A stretch of 64,000 nt of DNA from Duncaniella sp. (GCF_029054785.1 NZ_JAIDEN010000178.1:1-64000); one strand, 5' to 3'; counted from the stretch's first letter, positions 12,074-21,860 are shown. The notes: generated by a model not told the origin, from the sequence alone. Made by a program: numbers and translations.

Positions 12074-13501
12074 ATGAAACTTATACACAATATATTATCC
12101 AAAGTCATGCTTGCCGGTATCGTACTGACGACAGCCTCGTCGTGTAACGATTACCTCAACGACATCCCGAAGGGCCAGAAAACTCCCAAGACCTGGGAGG
12201 ACTACAACGCCTTCATGCGCAACAACAACACCTCTAACTATGAGACAGAGCAGCTGCTCTTCCTCCTGGGTGACTATTTCCGTTCTCCGACTGCGCTCAA
12301 CAGCAACGAACTCACCCGTGCCAACTACCTCTATCTCGCAGATGTCAACCGCACGCTCATCAACAGCGGTGACTTCATGCCCTACTTCAGTGCCTACGAA
12401 ATGATGTTCTACTGGAACCTGATCATCGAGGACGGCATGAATACCACCGAAGCGACCGACGAGCAGCGCCGTATGCTCGTGGCACAGGCCAAAGTGCTCC
12501 GCGCCATGACATACCACTACATTGTCAACTACCATGCCGACCAATACTGGAGCACCACCACTGACAAGCTCTCCGTGCCCATCGTAACTTCGGCATCCGT
12601 AGAGGCTCCCTCGCCACAGGGCACCCTCCAACAGGTCTATGACCTCATTCTTTCGGACCTCAACTCTGCCATCCCCTATCTCCCGCATTATGGCGAGACC
12701 ATTCTGCACCCGACCAAGGCCGCAGGCTACGGCATGCTTGCCCGTGCGCTCCTCTCGATGGGCCGCTATGAGGAGGCCCGCACTGCCGCTGAATACGCGC
12801 TCGCCGAAAATGACGCGCTCTACGACTGGGTGAAATTCTATAACGACAACAAGGCTCGCATCGAAAATGTAGCTGACTGGGGCGGAGCGACAACAACCAA
12901 CCCGGAAATGGACAATCCCGAAAACTATATCTACCATCAGGCATCGTCAATGTTCTGGCAGGGCCAGACCGCCGGCTGTCTGACACTGCCGGTTGAACGC
13001 GCCGAGAAGTTCGAGGAAGGCGACATCCGCCTGCTCGCTCACTGGCGCTACTACCAGACGGCAGCCGGAGTGGAATACTACCGCGGAATCTATGGCAATG
13101 TCCCCAACTTCGGAGGTATCCGTTCAGCCGAGATGTATTACATCAAAGCCGAATGCCAGGCCCGTGCCGGAGAGTGGGAAGACGCTCTGGAGACAGTAAA
13201 CACCGTGCGCCGCACACGTTTCCTGCCTGACTACTACCACGATCTGACAGCCGCCGACCAGACCGAGGCCATCAACAAGATCATCGACGACAAGGCCAAC
13301 GAATTCGTGCAGACTCAGGTGATCTTCTGCGACTATCGCCGCCTCAACAAGGAAGGTCTCTATCCGCGCACTCTCACAAAGACAATCGACGGTGTGACCT
13401 ACACCCTTGCCCCTGACTCACACCTGTGGATCATGCCCTATCCCATCCGTGTGCTCCAGAACCCCGGCAACAACCCGATTGTACAGACCGTTGACATGTA
13501 A
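12074..13501 (+). CDS. SusD-family nutrient-binding lipoprotein
   Basis: A 475-residue surface lipoprotein that forms the lid of the SusC transporter encoded 21 bp upstream. The signal peptide ends in TTASSCNDYLND, giving a lipidated Cys and the C-N/D-[FY]-L-[ND] start typical of SusD. TPR-like helices follow, including AKVLRAMTYHYIVNYHADQYW and KAAGYGMLARALLSMGRYEEA, the latter a clear SusD TPR unit. The C-terminal RagB/SusD domain contains AEMYYIKAECQARAG and EFVQTQVIFCDYRRLN. It is slightly shorter than many SusD proteins. A strong terminator follows, so SusC and SusD form a self-contained two-gene unit. Confidence 0.93.
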   Translation: MKLIHNILSKVMLAGIVLTTASSCNDYLNDIPKGQKTPKTWEDYNAFMRNNNTSNYETEQLLFLLGDYFRSPTALNSNELTRANYLYLADVNRTLINSGDFMPYFSAYEMMFYWNLIIEDGMNTTEATDEQRRMLVAQAKVLRAMTYHYIVNYHADQYWSTTTDKLSVPIVTSASVEAPSPQGTLQQVYDLILSDLNSAIPYLPHYGETILHPTKAAGYGMLARALLSMGRYEEARTAAEYALAENDALYDWVKFYNDNKARIENVADWGGATTTNPEMDNPENYIYHQASSMFWQGQTAGCLTLPVERAEKFEEGDIRLLAHWRYYQTAAGVEYYRGIYGNVPNFGGIRSAEMYYIKAECQARAGEWEDALETVNTVRRTRFLPDYYHDLTAADQTEAINKIIDDKANEFVQTQVIFCDYRRLNKEGLYPRTLTKTIDGVTYTLAPDSHLWIMPYPIRVLQNPGNNPIVQTVDM

Positions 13502-13533
13502 CATTCCCTCGTCCGACACATAAACGACAACTG

Positions 13534-13577
13534 AAAAAGGCCGTATCCGACGCATTTAGCAGGATACGGCCTTTTTT
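13534..13577. terminator. Bidirectional intrinsic terminator between convergent genes
   Basis: A 15-bp perfect stem (13534-13548 with 13562-13576) and a 13-base loop, with a T-run on both strands (TTTTTT on plus, and the AAAAA at 13534 reads as T-run on minus). It ends the SusC/SusD transcript and can also end the minus-strand nucleoside kinase transcript. Confidence 0.9.
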
Positions 13578-13611
13578 ATGTCTGTCTTTTTTATGACTCC
13601 CTTTATAGGAA

Positions 13612-15279
13612 TCAGTAATGGAAGGAACTTCCGCCGAGAAATTCTCGCAGCAGGGAGTTCGGCGGAATCATGTTCGAGGGGATCGAGGAGAAGTAGGACA
13701 GGAACTTGCGCAGACGGTGGGCCTCGGCATATTCCGGCAGATCACGCGGCACGTTGCGCAACACCCGCTCTGCCTCGTCGCGCATGACGCCTAACTCGAA
13801 AAGCAGCGAGGAGTTGAACATCGAGTCGGCGTTTTCCTGATAGGGGAAAATCCAGCGTTCCTCGCCACGGCGCACACTCGGCCAGCGGCGGATGGTGTCA
13901 AGCGCGCTGGTACCGCGATATTTGTAGTCACGGATGATGCGGCGCAGCAGGCGGTTGTCGGTTGTCGACACCCAGTTGTGGTCATCAATGGCAAGAGTCG
14001 TGAGGGCCGAGACATAGATCCGGTATTTCATCTCAGGAGCCACATCGCGGGTCAGTTCGGGATTCAGGCCGTGGATGCCCTCGATCAGAAGAATCGAATT
14101 GGAGTCAAGGGCGATGCTCTCCTTGCGGTATTCACGTTCGCCGCGCTCGAAGTTATAGTAAGGCAGCTCAATCCGCTCGCCCTTGATAAGGCGGTTGAGA
14201 TGATCATTGAAAAGCTCAAGGTCAAGGGCGAAGAGGGACTCATAGTCATAGTCGCCGCTCTCGTCACGCGGAGTCTTCGTGCGGTCCACAAAGTAGTTGT
14301 CAAGCGAGATCATCACCGGGTTCAGCAGATTGGTCAGCAGCTGGACCGCAAGTCGCTTGGTGAATGTGGTCTTGCCTGAGGAGGACGGGCCGGCAATCAG
14401 CACAACCCTCGCGCCTCCTTCATGGTAGCGCTCGGTGATGCGGTCAGCTATGGCTCCTATATACTTCGTGTGCAGCGCCTCGGCCACGTTGATCATCATC
14501 GCCGTACCCGATCCGGCCACAACGGAGTTGACATCGCCCGCATCGCGGATGCCGATGATGGAGTTGAACTTCAGATAGTCAGTGAAAGCCCGGTAGAGTT
14601 TCGGCTGGGCCAGCGGAGTTGCCGGACGCGAATCGTCGGCGGAATCAGGACCGAGCAGCAGAAGCCCCTTTTCATAAGGAAGCAGGTCGAAAACCTTAAG
14701 CATTCCGGTGCGCGGCACAAGATTGCCGTTGTAGCAGTCACAGAGGCCGTCAAGACGATAGTAGACGGTGTAAAGCTCATGGAGGCTTTCGAGCAGCTTG
14801 ACTTTGTCGTGAAGCCCCTGGCGGCGCATGATCTCGATCACATCGGGTGTCAGCCTTTCCTTGCGCTCGAAAGGCAGATCCCTGTCGACCAGACGGCGCA
14901 TCTCCTCTTTCAGGGCCGCCGCCACGTTGGCATCGGCATGGACATCCTCCAGACGGCAATAGTAGCCGCGCGAAACGGAGTGGCTGATCACCAGGCGGGC
15001 ACCGGGGTAGAGAGTCTCAAGAGCGCGGTAGAGCACCATGCAGAGCGAACGGATATAGCATCTGTGGCCTGAGGGCGATTCGAGGGACAGAAACTCGACC
15101 TGCTTCGGCATGAACACCGGAAAGGAGAGATCTTCGGTCTTGTTGTTGACCCGCGCGCAGACCGGAGTGAATGACAGGCGGTCGCGGATAGCTTCATAGA
15201 TCTGATGCAGCGTCTGTCCGCCGCTGACGGGTATGTATTCGCCAAGATTGACGCAATATATCTTAAGTTGATCGCTCAT
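13612..15279 (-). CDS. Nucleoside (uridine-type) kinase with ThrRS-like TGS/editing N-terminus
   Basis: A 555-residue cytosolic protein. Residues 1-65 look like a TGS domain. About 65-220 resemble the second additional domain of threonyl-tRNA synthetase, with a HSVSRGYYCRLE stretch. The C-terminal half is a P-loop kinase of the uridine kinase/phosphoribulokinase family with Walker A GPSSSGKTTFTKR, the LDNYFVDR and DYDYESLFALDLELF blocks, and LLIEGIHGLNP. Such fusions are widespread in Bacteroidetes and some Firmicutes and are annotated as nucleoside kinases. The nucleoside phosphorylated and the purpose of the tRNA-synthetase-like part are not known. An upstream in-frame ATG at 15318 falls inside the promoter, so 15279 is the start. 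Confidence 0.88.
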   Translation of the reverse strand: MSDQLKIYCVNLGEYIPVSGGQTLHQIYEAIRDRLSFTPVCARVNNKTEDLSFPVFMPKQVEFLSLESPSGHRCYIRSLCMVLYRALETLYPGARLVISHSVSRGYYCRLEDVHADANVAAALKEEMRRLVDRDLPFERKERLTPDVIEIMRRQGLHDKVKLLESLHELYTVYYRLDGLCDCYNGNLVPRTGMLKVFDLLPYEKGLLLLGPDSADDSRPATPLAQPKLYRAFTDYLKFNSIIGIRDAGDVNSVVAGSGTAMMINVAEALHTKYIGAIADRITERYHEGGARVVLIAGPSSSGKTTFTKRLAVQLLTNLLNPVMISLDNYFVDRTKTPRDESGDYDYESLFALDLELFNDHLNRLIKGERIELPYYNFERGEREYRKESIALDSNSILLIEGIHGLNPELTRDVAPEMKYRIYVSALTTLAIDDHNWVSTTDNRLLRRIIRDYKYRGTSALDTIRRWPSVRRGEERWIFPYQENADSMFNSSLLFELGVMRDEAERVLRNVPRDLPEYAEAHRLRKFLSYFSSIPSNMIPPNSLLREFLGGSSFHY

Positions 15280-15315
15280 AATGTGATGGTTTTGATGACT
15301 GCCTTGCGGCAATAG

Positions 15316-15344
15316 CAAAGATAGTATCGTTCTGTGTTAAATTT
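15316..15344 (-). promoter_or_regulatory. Promoter of the nucleoside kinase gene
   Basis: On the minus strand TATCTTTG (15316-15323) matches the Bacteroidetes -7 box. Ten bases upstream is AAATTTAACAC (15334-15344), a motif also seen before three other promoters in this window (47574, 57623 and 59511). Confidence 0.6.
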
Positions 15345-15557
15345 AATTTATTGTGGCGGCCACAATGTTAACTTAGCCTAAAACAATTCAAAGCAAAGCC
15401 CTGGAGATCATTTCGAAAGATTCTCCCTTTATTCACGAACGGCACGGGTGCTGCTTTTGTTCATTTCACAAAAAATCCTAAAATCTCAGATCGGAAATGA
15501 CTCCTATGATAAAAATTTCGTAAATTCGTCTGCTTAAACCGATTGAAACTCACTCTC

Positions 15558-16778
15558 ATGCACCGATTTTTGCTAAGTCTGCTCCTCATTCTGTGCTCAT
15601 TGTTCATCCTAAGCTCATGCGGGACATCCGCTGATGAGCCGCCCGCACCGAATCCGCCCGATCCGCCGGAACCTCCGGTGATGACCACCCGCCGCACGGT
15701 GCTGGTCTATATGCTTGCAGACAACAACCTCGGCACCTACAACAGTTTTGACCGCAACGACCTTGCCGAGATGAAGCAAGGGGTGAGGGACGGCGCTCTC
15801 AACGGAGGTCGTCTGATTGTCTATTACAACCGCCCCTACACAGCCCAAGGCAACCCGCCGCAGCTGATCGAGATAACTCCGGAGGGCGAGACAGTGCTCA
15901 AGACCTACCCCGACGACCCGGATCTCTACTCGGTCGAGATAGGCCGCATGCGCCAGGTGCTCGCCGACATGAAGACTCTCGCTCCCGCCGAAGACTATGG
16001 AATGGTCTTCTGGGGACATGCCACAGCCTGGATGACCCACCCAGAAGACATGGATGCATCGATGGTCTCACGCTCCTACGGCACGGACCGCGACCGGTGG
16101 ATGAGTCTTTCGTCACTCGGCAAGGCTCTCGAAGGGGAGAAATTCTCGTTCATCTATTTTGACTGCTGCCTGATGGGGACTGTCGAGATTGCCTATGAGC
16201 TGCGCGACGTGACTCCTGTGATCACCGGCTCGCCCACTGAAGTGGAAGGCGAAGGAATGCCCTATCATCTCAATCTCCCGGCCTTCTTCGCAAGCGACGC
16301 GCCTGACATGGTCCGCGCTGCCGAAAACACCTACACTTACCTCAGCGGTAAAGGCCTGCGTTCACAGATGGTTGTCGTCGACACCTCCGGCCTCGACGAT
16401 CTTGCGCAAGCCTCGCGCGATATCTTCGCCACTCTAACTTCCTATCCTGAAGATCTTGGCCTCGTCCAATGCCTGTCACAGAGATTCAACCCGCTTGATC
16501 CGGTGTACAGCAACACGCGTCCGGTCTACGACATGGAAGACTACATGCAGCTGCTCGGCAGACAGCAGCCTCAGTTGCTCGCCGCCTGGCAGGAAGCATT
16601 TGACAAGTGTATCCTCTATAAGGCCACGACCTCACGGGACTTCACGGGCATAGCGATCAGAACCTACGGCGGCCTCGGCTCGTTTATAATCAAAAAAGCA
16701 GAAGAGACGAGCTATCGCGGCTATGACAAGACCCTCTGGTGGCTCGACGTGGTGTCTGCCGCCCCTCTCTTCAACTGA
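15558..16778 (+). CDS. Clostripain-family (C11) cysteine peptidase lipoprotein
   Basis: A 406-residue lipoprotein. The signal peptide ends in the lipobox LFILSSC with Cys21, followed by a proline-rich linker (PPAPNPPDPPEPP). The caspase-like fold of clan CD follows: TVLVYMLADNNL as first strand, His154 in MVFWGHATAW, and the nucleophile Cys204 in YFDCCLMGTVEIAYEL, matching the DACLMG motif of clostripain. Arg-specific cleavage is typical of clostripain, but specificity here is unknown. The ATG at 15558 is preferred over an in-frame TTG at 15543 because it starts the signal peptide directly. It is 34 bp upstream of the MscS gene. Confidence 0.9.
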   Translation: MHRFLLSLLLILCSLFILSSCGTSADEPPAPNPPDPPEPPVMTTRRTVLVYMLADNNLGTYNSFDRNDLAEMKQGVRDGALNGGRLIVYYNRPYTAQGNPPQLIEITPEGETVLKTYPDDPDLYSVEIGRMRQVLADMKTLAPAEDYGMVFWGHATAWMTHPEDMDASMVSRSYGTDRDRWMSLSSLGKALEGEKFSFIYFDCCLMGTVEIAYELRDVTPVITGSPTEVEGEGMPYHLNLPAFFASDAPDMVRAAENTYTYLSGKGLRSQMVVVDTSGLDDLAQASRDIFATLTSYPEDLGLVQCLSQRFNPLDPVYSNTRPVYDMEDYMQLLGRQQPQLLAAWQEAFDKCILYKATTSRDFTGIAIRTYGGLGSFIIKKAEETSYRGYDKTLWWLDVVSAAPLFN

Positions 16779-16812
16779 TACGGAAAAGTACAATTTGACA
16801 CGATCCTGAAAA

Positions 16813-17742
16813 ATGATTCAACTCGACATCCTACCGACTGATTCAATCCCCACTGTCGCCCAGGAGAGCGGCGCACTGAAAAACATCTCCTTCGACCAGC
16901 TGATCGACACGCTGATCAGTGATATGGTCCATTTCGCAATCTCGCTGACCGTAGCCATACTCGTATTCTACGCAGGCAAATACATCATCCGCAAACTCTA
17001 CAATTTCGTCTACGGCATACTCCACCGGCGGCAGGTCGAAGCCTCGCTGAGCACCTTCGTGCTCTCGCTGGTCAGAATCGTCCTCTACTTCATCCTGATC
17101 GTCACCGTCATAGGCATCCTCGGTATAGAGACAAGCTCCTTTCTCGCCCTCTTCGCCTCGGCAGGCGTAGCCATAGGCATGGCCCTGAGCGGCACCTTGC
17201 AGAATTTTGCCGGCGGAGTGCTGATCCTCCTGCTCAAGCCCTTCAAAGTCGGCGACTACATCGAAGCCCAGGGCTTTGCCGGAACAGTTACCCGCATAGA
17301 AATCTTCAACACCATAATCTGCACCGCTGACAACAAGTCGATCATCATCCCCAACGGAGGCCTGTCGACCGGAAGCATCAACAACTACTCCATCCAGCCC
17401 TACCGGCGGGTCGACTGGACCATCGGAATCTCCTATGGCGAAAGCATCGACCAGGCCCGCTCGCTGATCCTGGAACTCCTCCGCAAAGACCGGCGCGTCC
17501 TGTGGGACGAAAAGCCGGAAGCCCCCTCGGTCAAAGCCCCCGTTGTAGTTGTCAGCGCACTGGCCGACTCTTCGGTCAATCTCAGTGTCCGCGCCTGGGT
17601 AGCCAGCGCCGACTACTGGGGAGTCTTCTTTGACCACAACGAAGAGTTCTACAACGCCATCACCGCCGCCCCCGGCCTCTCGTTCCCCTTCCCGCAGCTC
17701 GACGTCCACGTGGTCCCCGCATCAGACGACCGGCAGGCCTGA
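16813..17742 (+). CDS. Small-conductance mechanosensitive channel, MscS family
   Basis: A 309-residue inner-membrane channel that opens under membrane tension to release solutes during hypo-osmotic shock. Three transmembrane helices lie at about 38-58, 85-108 and 112-145. The third is the Gly/Ala-rich pore helix (ASAGVAIGMALSGTLQNFAGG), followed by KPFKVGDYIE and the beta-domain with IIIPNGGLSTGSINNYS. The C-terminal alpha/beta cage ends FPFPQLDVHV, as in MscS. Length and architecture are those of E. coli MscS. It may be cotranscribed with the C11 peptidase upstream. Confidence 0.95.
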   Translation: MIQLDILPTDSIPTVAQESGALKNISFDQLIDTLISDMVHFAISLTVAILVFYAGKYIIRKLYNFVYGILHRRQVEASLSTFVLSLVRIVLYFILIVTVIGILGIETSSFLALFASAGVAIGMALSGTLQNFAGGVLILLLKPFKVGDYIEAQGFAGTVTRIEIFNTIICTADNKSIIIPNGGLSTGSINNYSIQPYRRVDWTIGISYGESIDQARSLILELLRKDRRVLWDEKPEAPSVKAPVVVVSALADSSVNLSVRAWVASADYWGVFFDHNEEFYNAITAAPGLSFPFPQLDVHVVPASDDRQA

Positions 17743-17892
17743 CCCATTCGACCCCTCAGTCCCCGGCCGACATCCCCGCGCTCGACACGGCAGCCACGGG
17801 CAGCCACGAAACAAGGCAGTCCATATCATTTCCATTACTTCCATTAAAGGATAAATAACATTTCTTATGACAATTTATCCAATTATTCTGCG

Positions 17893-17900
17893 TACTTTTG
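17893..17900 (+). promoter_or_regulatory. -7 box of the recJ promoter
   Basis: TACTTTTG fits TAnnTTTG and would start transcription about 85 bases before recJ. No convincing -33 element is found at the usual distance. The 248-bp gap between the channel gene and recJ holds nothing else recognised. Confidence 0.45.
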
Positions 17901-17990
17901 CAAATAGTAGGGTCGAAGTGCCTTATCGCTTGCAATGATCGCGCACCTCCCCTCTCCGCCTTCTTTTGAAATAAAAAAGAAACAACATAA

Positions 17991-19712
17991 ATGACAAGTA
18001 AATGGAATTACTGTCCCCTTACATCCGACGAACAACAAGTGGAGTCCGAGCTGGCCAGAAGCTATGCCGGAGTGCCGCCCGTTAGCGAGCTGCTTGTGCA
18101 ACGGGGCATTTCCTCGGTCAGAGAGGCGGAGAAATTCTTCCACCCCTCGCTGAAGGATCTGCACGACCCGTTTCTCATGCCCGACATGGACAAGGCCGTC
18201 CACCGGCTCAACCGTGCCATGGGGTCAAAGGAGCAGATTATGGTCTACGGAGATTACGACGTGGACGGTACCACTGCGGTGGCGCTCGTCTACAAGTATC
18301 TGCGTAACTTCTACTCTCATATCGACTACTATATCCCGACCCGAAACGAGGACGGATATGGGATCTCGAAGGCTACCATCGACATGGCCGCCCGTCAAGG
18401 GGTCAAACTTTTTATCATTCTCGATTGCGGAATCAAAGCAACCGAAGAGATCGAATATGCCCGGACGCTGGGCATAGACTTCATCATCTGCGACCATCAT
18501 GTCCCGGACGAGACACTGCCGCCGGCGGTCGCCATCCTCAACCCCAAGCTGGAAGGGAGCACATACCCCTGCCCCCATCTTTCAGGCTGCGGCGTGGGCT
18601 ATAAGCTCATGCAGGCTTTCGCCATATCCAACGGTCTGGGAAGCGCCGAACTTGAAGGGCTTCTGGACCTGGTCGCCGTCTCCATCGCCGCCGACATTGT
18701 CCCGATGGTCGGCGAAAACCGCATCCTGACCTACCACGGGCTGAAGCGTCTCAACTCCAACCCCAACATGGGGCTGCGAGCCATCATCCGCATCTGCGGA
18801 CTCGGCAACCGCGAGATAACGATCAGCGATGTGATCTTCAAGATCGGCCCCCGCATCAACGCATCGGGCCGCATGCAGAGCGGCAAGGAAGCCGTTGACC
18901 TCCTTGTGGCCCGCGACGTGGCCGACGCCTATGCCCGCGCCAAAGAGATCGACCGCTACAATCAGGACCGAAAGGAGCTTGACAAGCAGATCACCGAGGA
19001 GGCCAACAGCATCCTCGAAGAACGCGGCGAGATGACTTCCGACCAGAAATCAATTGTCATCTACAACAAAAACTGGCACAAAGGGATCATTGGAATCGTG
19101 GCCTCGCGCCTGACGGAACTGTACTACAAACCATCCGTGGTGCTGACCTTCTCCAACGGCCTCGCCACAGGATCGTCACGCTCGGTGCAGGGATTCGACG
19201 TCTACAAGGCTGTCGAATCGGTCCGCGATCTGCTTGAGAACTTCGGCGGCCACACCTATGCCGTCGGTCTCTCGCTCAAGGAAGAGAACATCCCGGAATT
19301 CACCCGCCGCTTCGAACAGTTTGTCAGCGACAACATCCGCCCCGAACAGCTCAGACCACAGCTTGACATCGACGCCTATCTGACTTTCGCGGAAATCACC
19401 CCCGAATTCCTCTCGCTGCTCAAGCAGTTCAACCCCTTCGGGCCGGGCAACAACAAACCCGTCTTCTGCACCCGCGGAGTGACCGATTTCGGCACCTCGA
19501 AACTCGTCGGCCGCCACAGCGAGCACATCAAGCTGGAACTCGTCGACAGCACCTGCGGCAAGGTCATGAACGGCATAGTGTTCAACAGCGCCTCCAGCTT
19601 CGAGCACATCCACGCCGGAAAGCCCTTCAGCATCTGCTACACCATCGAGGAAAACAAACACAAGGGAGGTTCCGCGATCCAGCTGTTCATCAAGGAGATC
19701 CACCCCGAATAG
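17991..19712 (+). CDS. recJ: Single-stranded-DNA-specific 5'-3' exonuclease RecJ
   Basis: Degrades single-stranded DNA 5' to 3' in recombination, mismatch and base-excision repair. The DHH-family metal site is intact: Asp88, Asp90 and Asp92 in GDYDVDGT, the LDCGI strand around 145, and Asp168-His169-His170 in ICDHH. The DHHA1 domain (GIIGIVASRLTELYYKPSVVL, then GSSRSVQGFDVYKAVE, GGHTYAVGLSL) and the C-terminal OB fold follow. At 573 residues it is normal. recQ follows after 55 bp in the same direction, so the two recombination enzymes that act together in the RecF pathway are probably coexpressed. Confidence 0.96.
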   Translation: MTSKWNYCPLTSDEQQVESELARSYAGVPPVSELLVQRGISSVREAEKFFHPSLKDLHDPFLMPDMDKAVHRLNRAMGSKEQIMVYGDYDVDGTTAVALVYKYLRNFYSHIDYYIPTRNEDGYGISKATIDMAARQGVKLFIILDCGIKATEEIEYARTLGIDFIICDHHVPDETLPPAVAILNPKLEGSTYPCPHLSGCGVGYKLMQAFAISNGLGSAELEGLLDLVAVSIAADIVPMVGENRILTYHGLKRLNSNPNMGLRAIIRICGLGNREITISDVIFKIGPRINASGRMQSGKEAVDLLVARDVADAYARAKEIDRYNQDRKELDKQITEEANSILEERGEMTSDQKSIVIYNKNWHKGIIGIVASRLTELYYKPSVVLTFSNGLATGSSRSVQGFDVYKAVESVRDLLENFGGHTYAVGLSLKEENIPEFTRRFEQFVSDNIRPEQLRPQLDIDAYLTFAEITPEFLSLLKQFNPFGPGNNKPVFCTRGVTDFGTSKLVGRHSEHIKLELVDSTCGKVMNGIVFNSASSFEHIHAGKPFSICYTIEENKHKGGSAIQLFIKEIHPE

Positions 19713-19767
19713 CGGCTGACCGTCCGGCAAGCTCCCACGCATCCACTCCACCTCTTCCGCCACTCCG

Positions 19768-21672
19768 ATGCCGCTGTCCGTCCTGAAACAATACTGGGGC
19801 TATGACGCCTTCAGACCTCTCCAGCGCGAGATCATAGACTCAGTCCTGGAGGGTAACGACACGCTCGGACTGCTCCCGACCGGAGGGGGCAAGTCGATCA
19901 CATTCCAGGTGCCGGCGCTACTGCTGCCCGGCCTCACCGTCGTGGTCACTCCGCTGATCTCTCTGATGAAAGACCAGGTCGACAACCTGCGCCAGCGCGA
20001 CATCCGTGCCGTCAGCTTCCACTCAGGACTGACCCGCCGGGAGACCGAACTGGGCCTGACCCGCTGCCGTCTGGGAAAGGTCAGACTCGTCTACATCTCT
20101 CCGGAACGCCTCCAGAACGACAATTTCATGGCCGAACTGAGGGCCATGACCGTCAGCCTCATCGTTGTCGACGAAGCCCACTGCATCTCGCAGTGGGGCT
20201 ATGACTTCCGCCCGTCATATCTGAAAGTGGTCCGCCTGCGCGAAACCGTGGGCGAGCAGGTCCCGATCCTTGCGCTGACAGCCTCGGCCACTCCTGAGGT
20301 GACCGCCGACATCATGCGCGTCCTCCGTTTCAGATCGCCCAGAGTCTATGCCCGCAGCTTCACACGCGACAACCTCTCCTACATCGTGCGCTATGCCGAC
20401 TTCAAGGAAGAGACCCTGCTGCGGGTGCTGCGCGCAACCTCCGGCTGCGGCATAGTCTATGTGCGCTCACGCAGACGCTGCCGCGAGATCGCCGATCTGC
20501 TGCGCCGCGAGGGGATCAGCGCCGAATTCTATCACGCCGGACTTGACCCTGAGGAAAAAGACCTGCGGCAGAACCTCTGGAAAGATGACAGCGTGCGCAT
20601 AATGGTCGCGACCAACGCATTCGGGATGGGAATCGACAAACCCGACGTGCGCACCGTGGTCCACTATGACCTCCCCTCCTCACTCGAAGAGTACTATCAG
20701 GAAGCCGGGCGGGCCGGACGCGACGGACGCGAGTCATTCGCCGTGGTCATCACCTCGCCGCGCGACAAGGCCACACTCAGCCGCCGCCTGACCGAAAGTT
20801 TCCCCGACAAAGACTTCATCCGCCACATCTACGAACTCGCGGGCAACTTCCTGAGCGTAGCCGTCGGCGAAGGCTACGGCATGCTCTATGAATTCAACTT
20901 CGACCTCTTCTGCCGCACCTACTCCCTCCCCCCGACGCCGACACGCAGCGCCCTGACTCTTCTGAGCCGCGCCGGTTACTTCGAATACATCGACGAGACC
21001 ACCTCACGCTCGCGCCTCATGGTCATCATGCGCAAGGACCAGCTCTATGATCTCGAACTGACAGCCGATGCCGAAGAGGTGTTCCAGTGCGTGCTGCGCA
21101 ACTACACCGGACTCTTCGCCGACTACGTCTACATCAGCGAACTGCTCATCGCCCGCTCCACCGGCCTCTCGTCCGAACAGGTCTATCAGGCGCTGCTCTA
21201 TCTGGGGCGCATCCATGCGATCCACTACGTGCCGCGCCGCACCACACCATATATATATTACAGCACCTCGCGCGAACTTCCCAAACATGTCCAGATGCCG
21301 CTTGAAGTCTACGAACGGCAGCGCGAACGCATGGCCCTGCGCATCGAGGCCATGAAAAACTTCGCCTTCAACCCCACCGAATGCAGGGTCCGGGGCATGC
21401 TGCGCTATTTCGGCGAAAGCGAGGCCGGAGACTGCGGCAAATGTGACGTCTGCCGCAGCCGCCGTTCGGCATCAGACCGCGCAAACACCGCCAGGTCTCT
21501 GCACGAAAGCATTGTCTACCAGGCCTCACGCGCAGGAGGGTGCACAGTGGCAGAAATCCTCAGCAACTGCACAGGTCCGCGTGAGCAGATCCTGGCAGCC
21601 ATCCGCGCCCTCGCCGATGAAGGCGCCGTCTCGCTCAGCGGACAACAAGTCTCCGCTCCCGCCTCCCGATAG
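19768..21672 (+). CDS. recQ: ATP-dependent DNA helicase RecQ
   Basis: A 3'-5' superfamily 2 helicase of the RecF pathway. It has the Q-motif region (WGYDAFRPLQREII, from residue 10), Walker A PTGGGKS (37-43), the DEAH box (135-138) in DEAHCISQWGYDFRPSY, motif VI QEAGRAGRDG, and the zinc-binding Cys set in CRVRGMLRYFGE and CGKCDVC. After the zinc domain only about 70 residues of winged-helix-like sequence remain, with no HRDC domain visible, which makes it a short 634-residue RecQ. It is in operon with recJ. The next gene, the xylan-locus SusC, has its own promoter. Confidence 0.95.
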   Translation: MPLSVLKQYWGYDAFRPLQREIIDSVLEGNDTLGLLPTGGGKSITFQVPALLLPGLTVVVTPLISLMKDQVDNLRQRDIRAVSFHSGLTRRETELGLTRCRLGKVRLVYISPERLQNDNFMAELRAMTVSLIVVDEAHCISQWGYDFRPSYLKVVRLRETVGEQVPILALTASATPEVTADIMRVLRFRSPRVYARSFTRDNLSYIVRYADFKEETLLRVLRATSGCGIVYVRSRRRCREIADLLRREGISAEFYHAGLDPEEKDLRQNLWKDDSVRIMVATNAFGMGIDKPDVRTVVHYDLPSSLEEYYQEAGRAGRDGRESFAVVITSPRDKATLSRRLTESFPDKDFIRHIYELAGNFLSVAVGEGYGMLYEFNFDLFCRTYSLPPTPTRSALTLLSRAGYFEYIDETTSRSRLMVIMRKDQLYDLELTADAEEVFQCVLRNYTGLFADYVYISELLIARSTGLSSEQVYQALLYLGRIHAIHYVPRRTTPYIYYSTSRELPKHVQMPLEVYERQRERMALRIEAMKNFAFNPTECRVRGMLRYFGESEAGDCGKCDVCRSRRSASDRANTARSLHESIVYQASRAGGCTVAEILSNCTGPREQILAAIRALADEGAVSLSGQQVSAPASR

Positions 21673-21829
21673 AGGGGAACATTCTTAGCGAACAAAATAC
21701 AATAAGCCCCTCAGAGAAGTCAAAAACAGACATTTAGACAATAAAAGCACCTCTTTTGCCTTCGAAAATCCAAAATTTGCATTTTTTATCTTATTTCTTA
21801 CATTTTTAGCCTCAAATGGACATTTTGAT

Positions 21830-21860
21830 GAAATTTTTCTGTTATTTTCATTAAAATTTC
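21830..21860 (+). promoter_or_regulatory. Inverted repeat directly before the xylan-locus promoter, candidate operator
   Basis: GAAATTTT (21830-21837) is mirrored by AAAATTTC (21853-21860) with 15 bases between. The second arm touches the -33 TTTG of the SusC promoter. Arm spacing of about two helical turns suits a dimeric regulator on one DNA face. No regulator gene lies near the locus, so the protein that would bind is unknown, and AT-rich DNA can give such repeats by chance. Confidence 0.4.
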
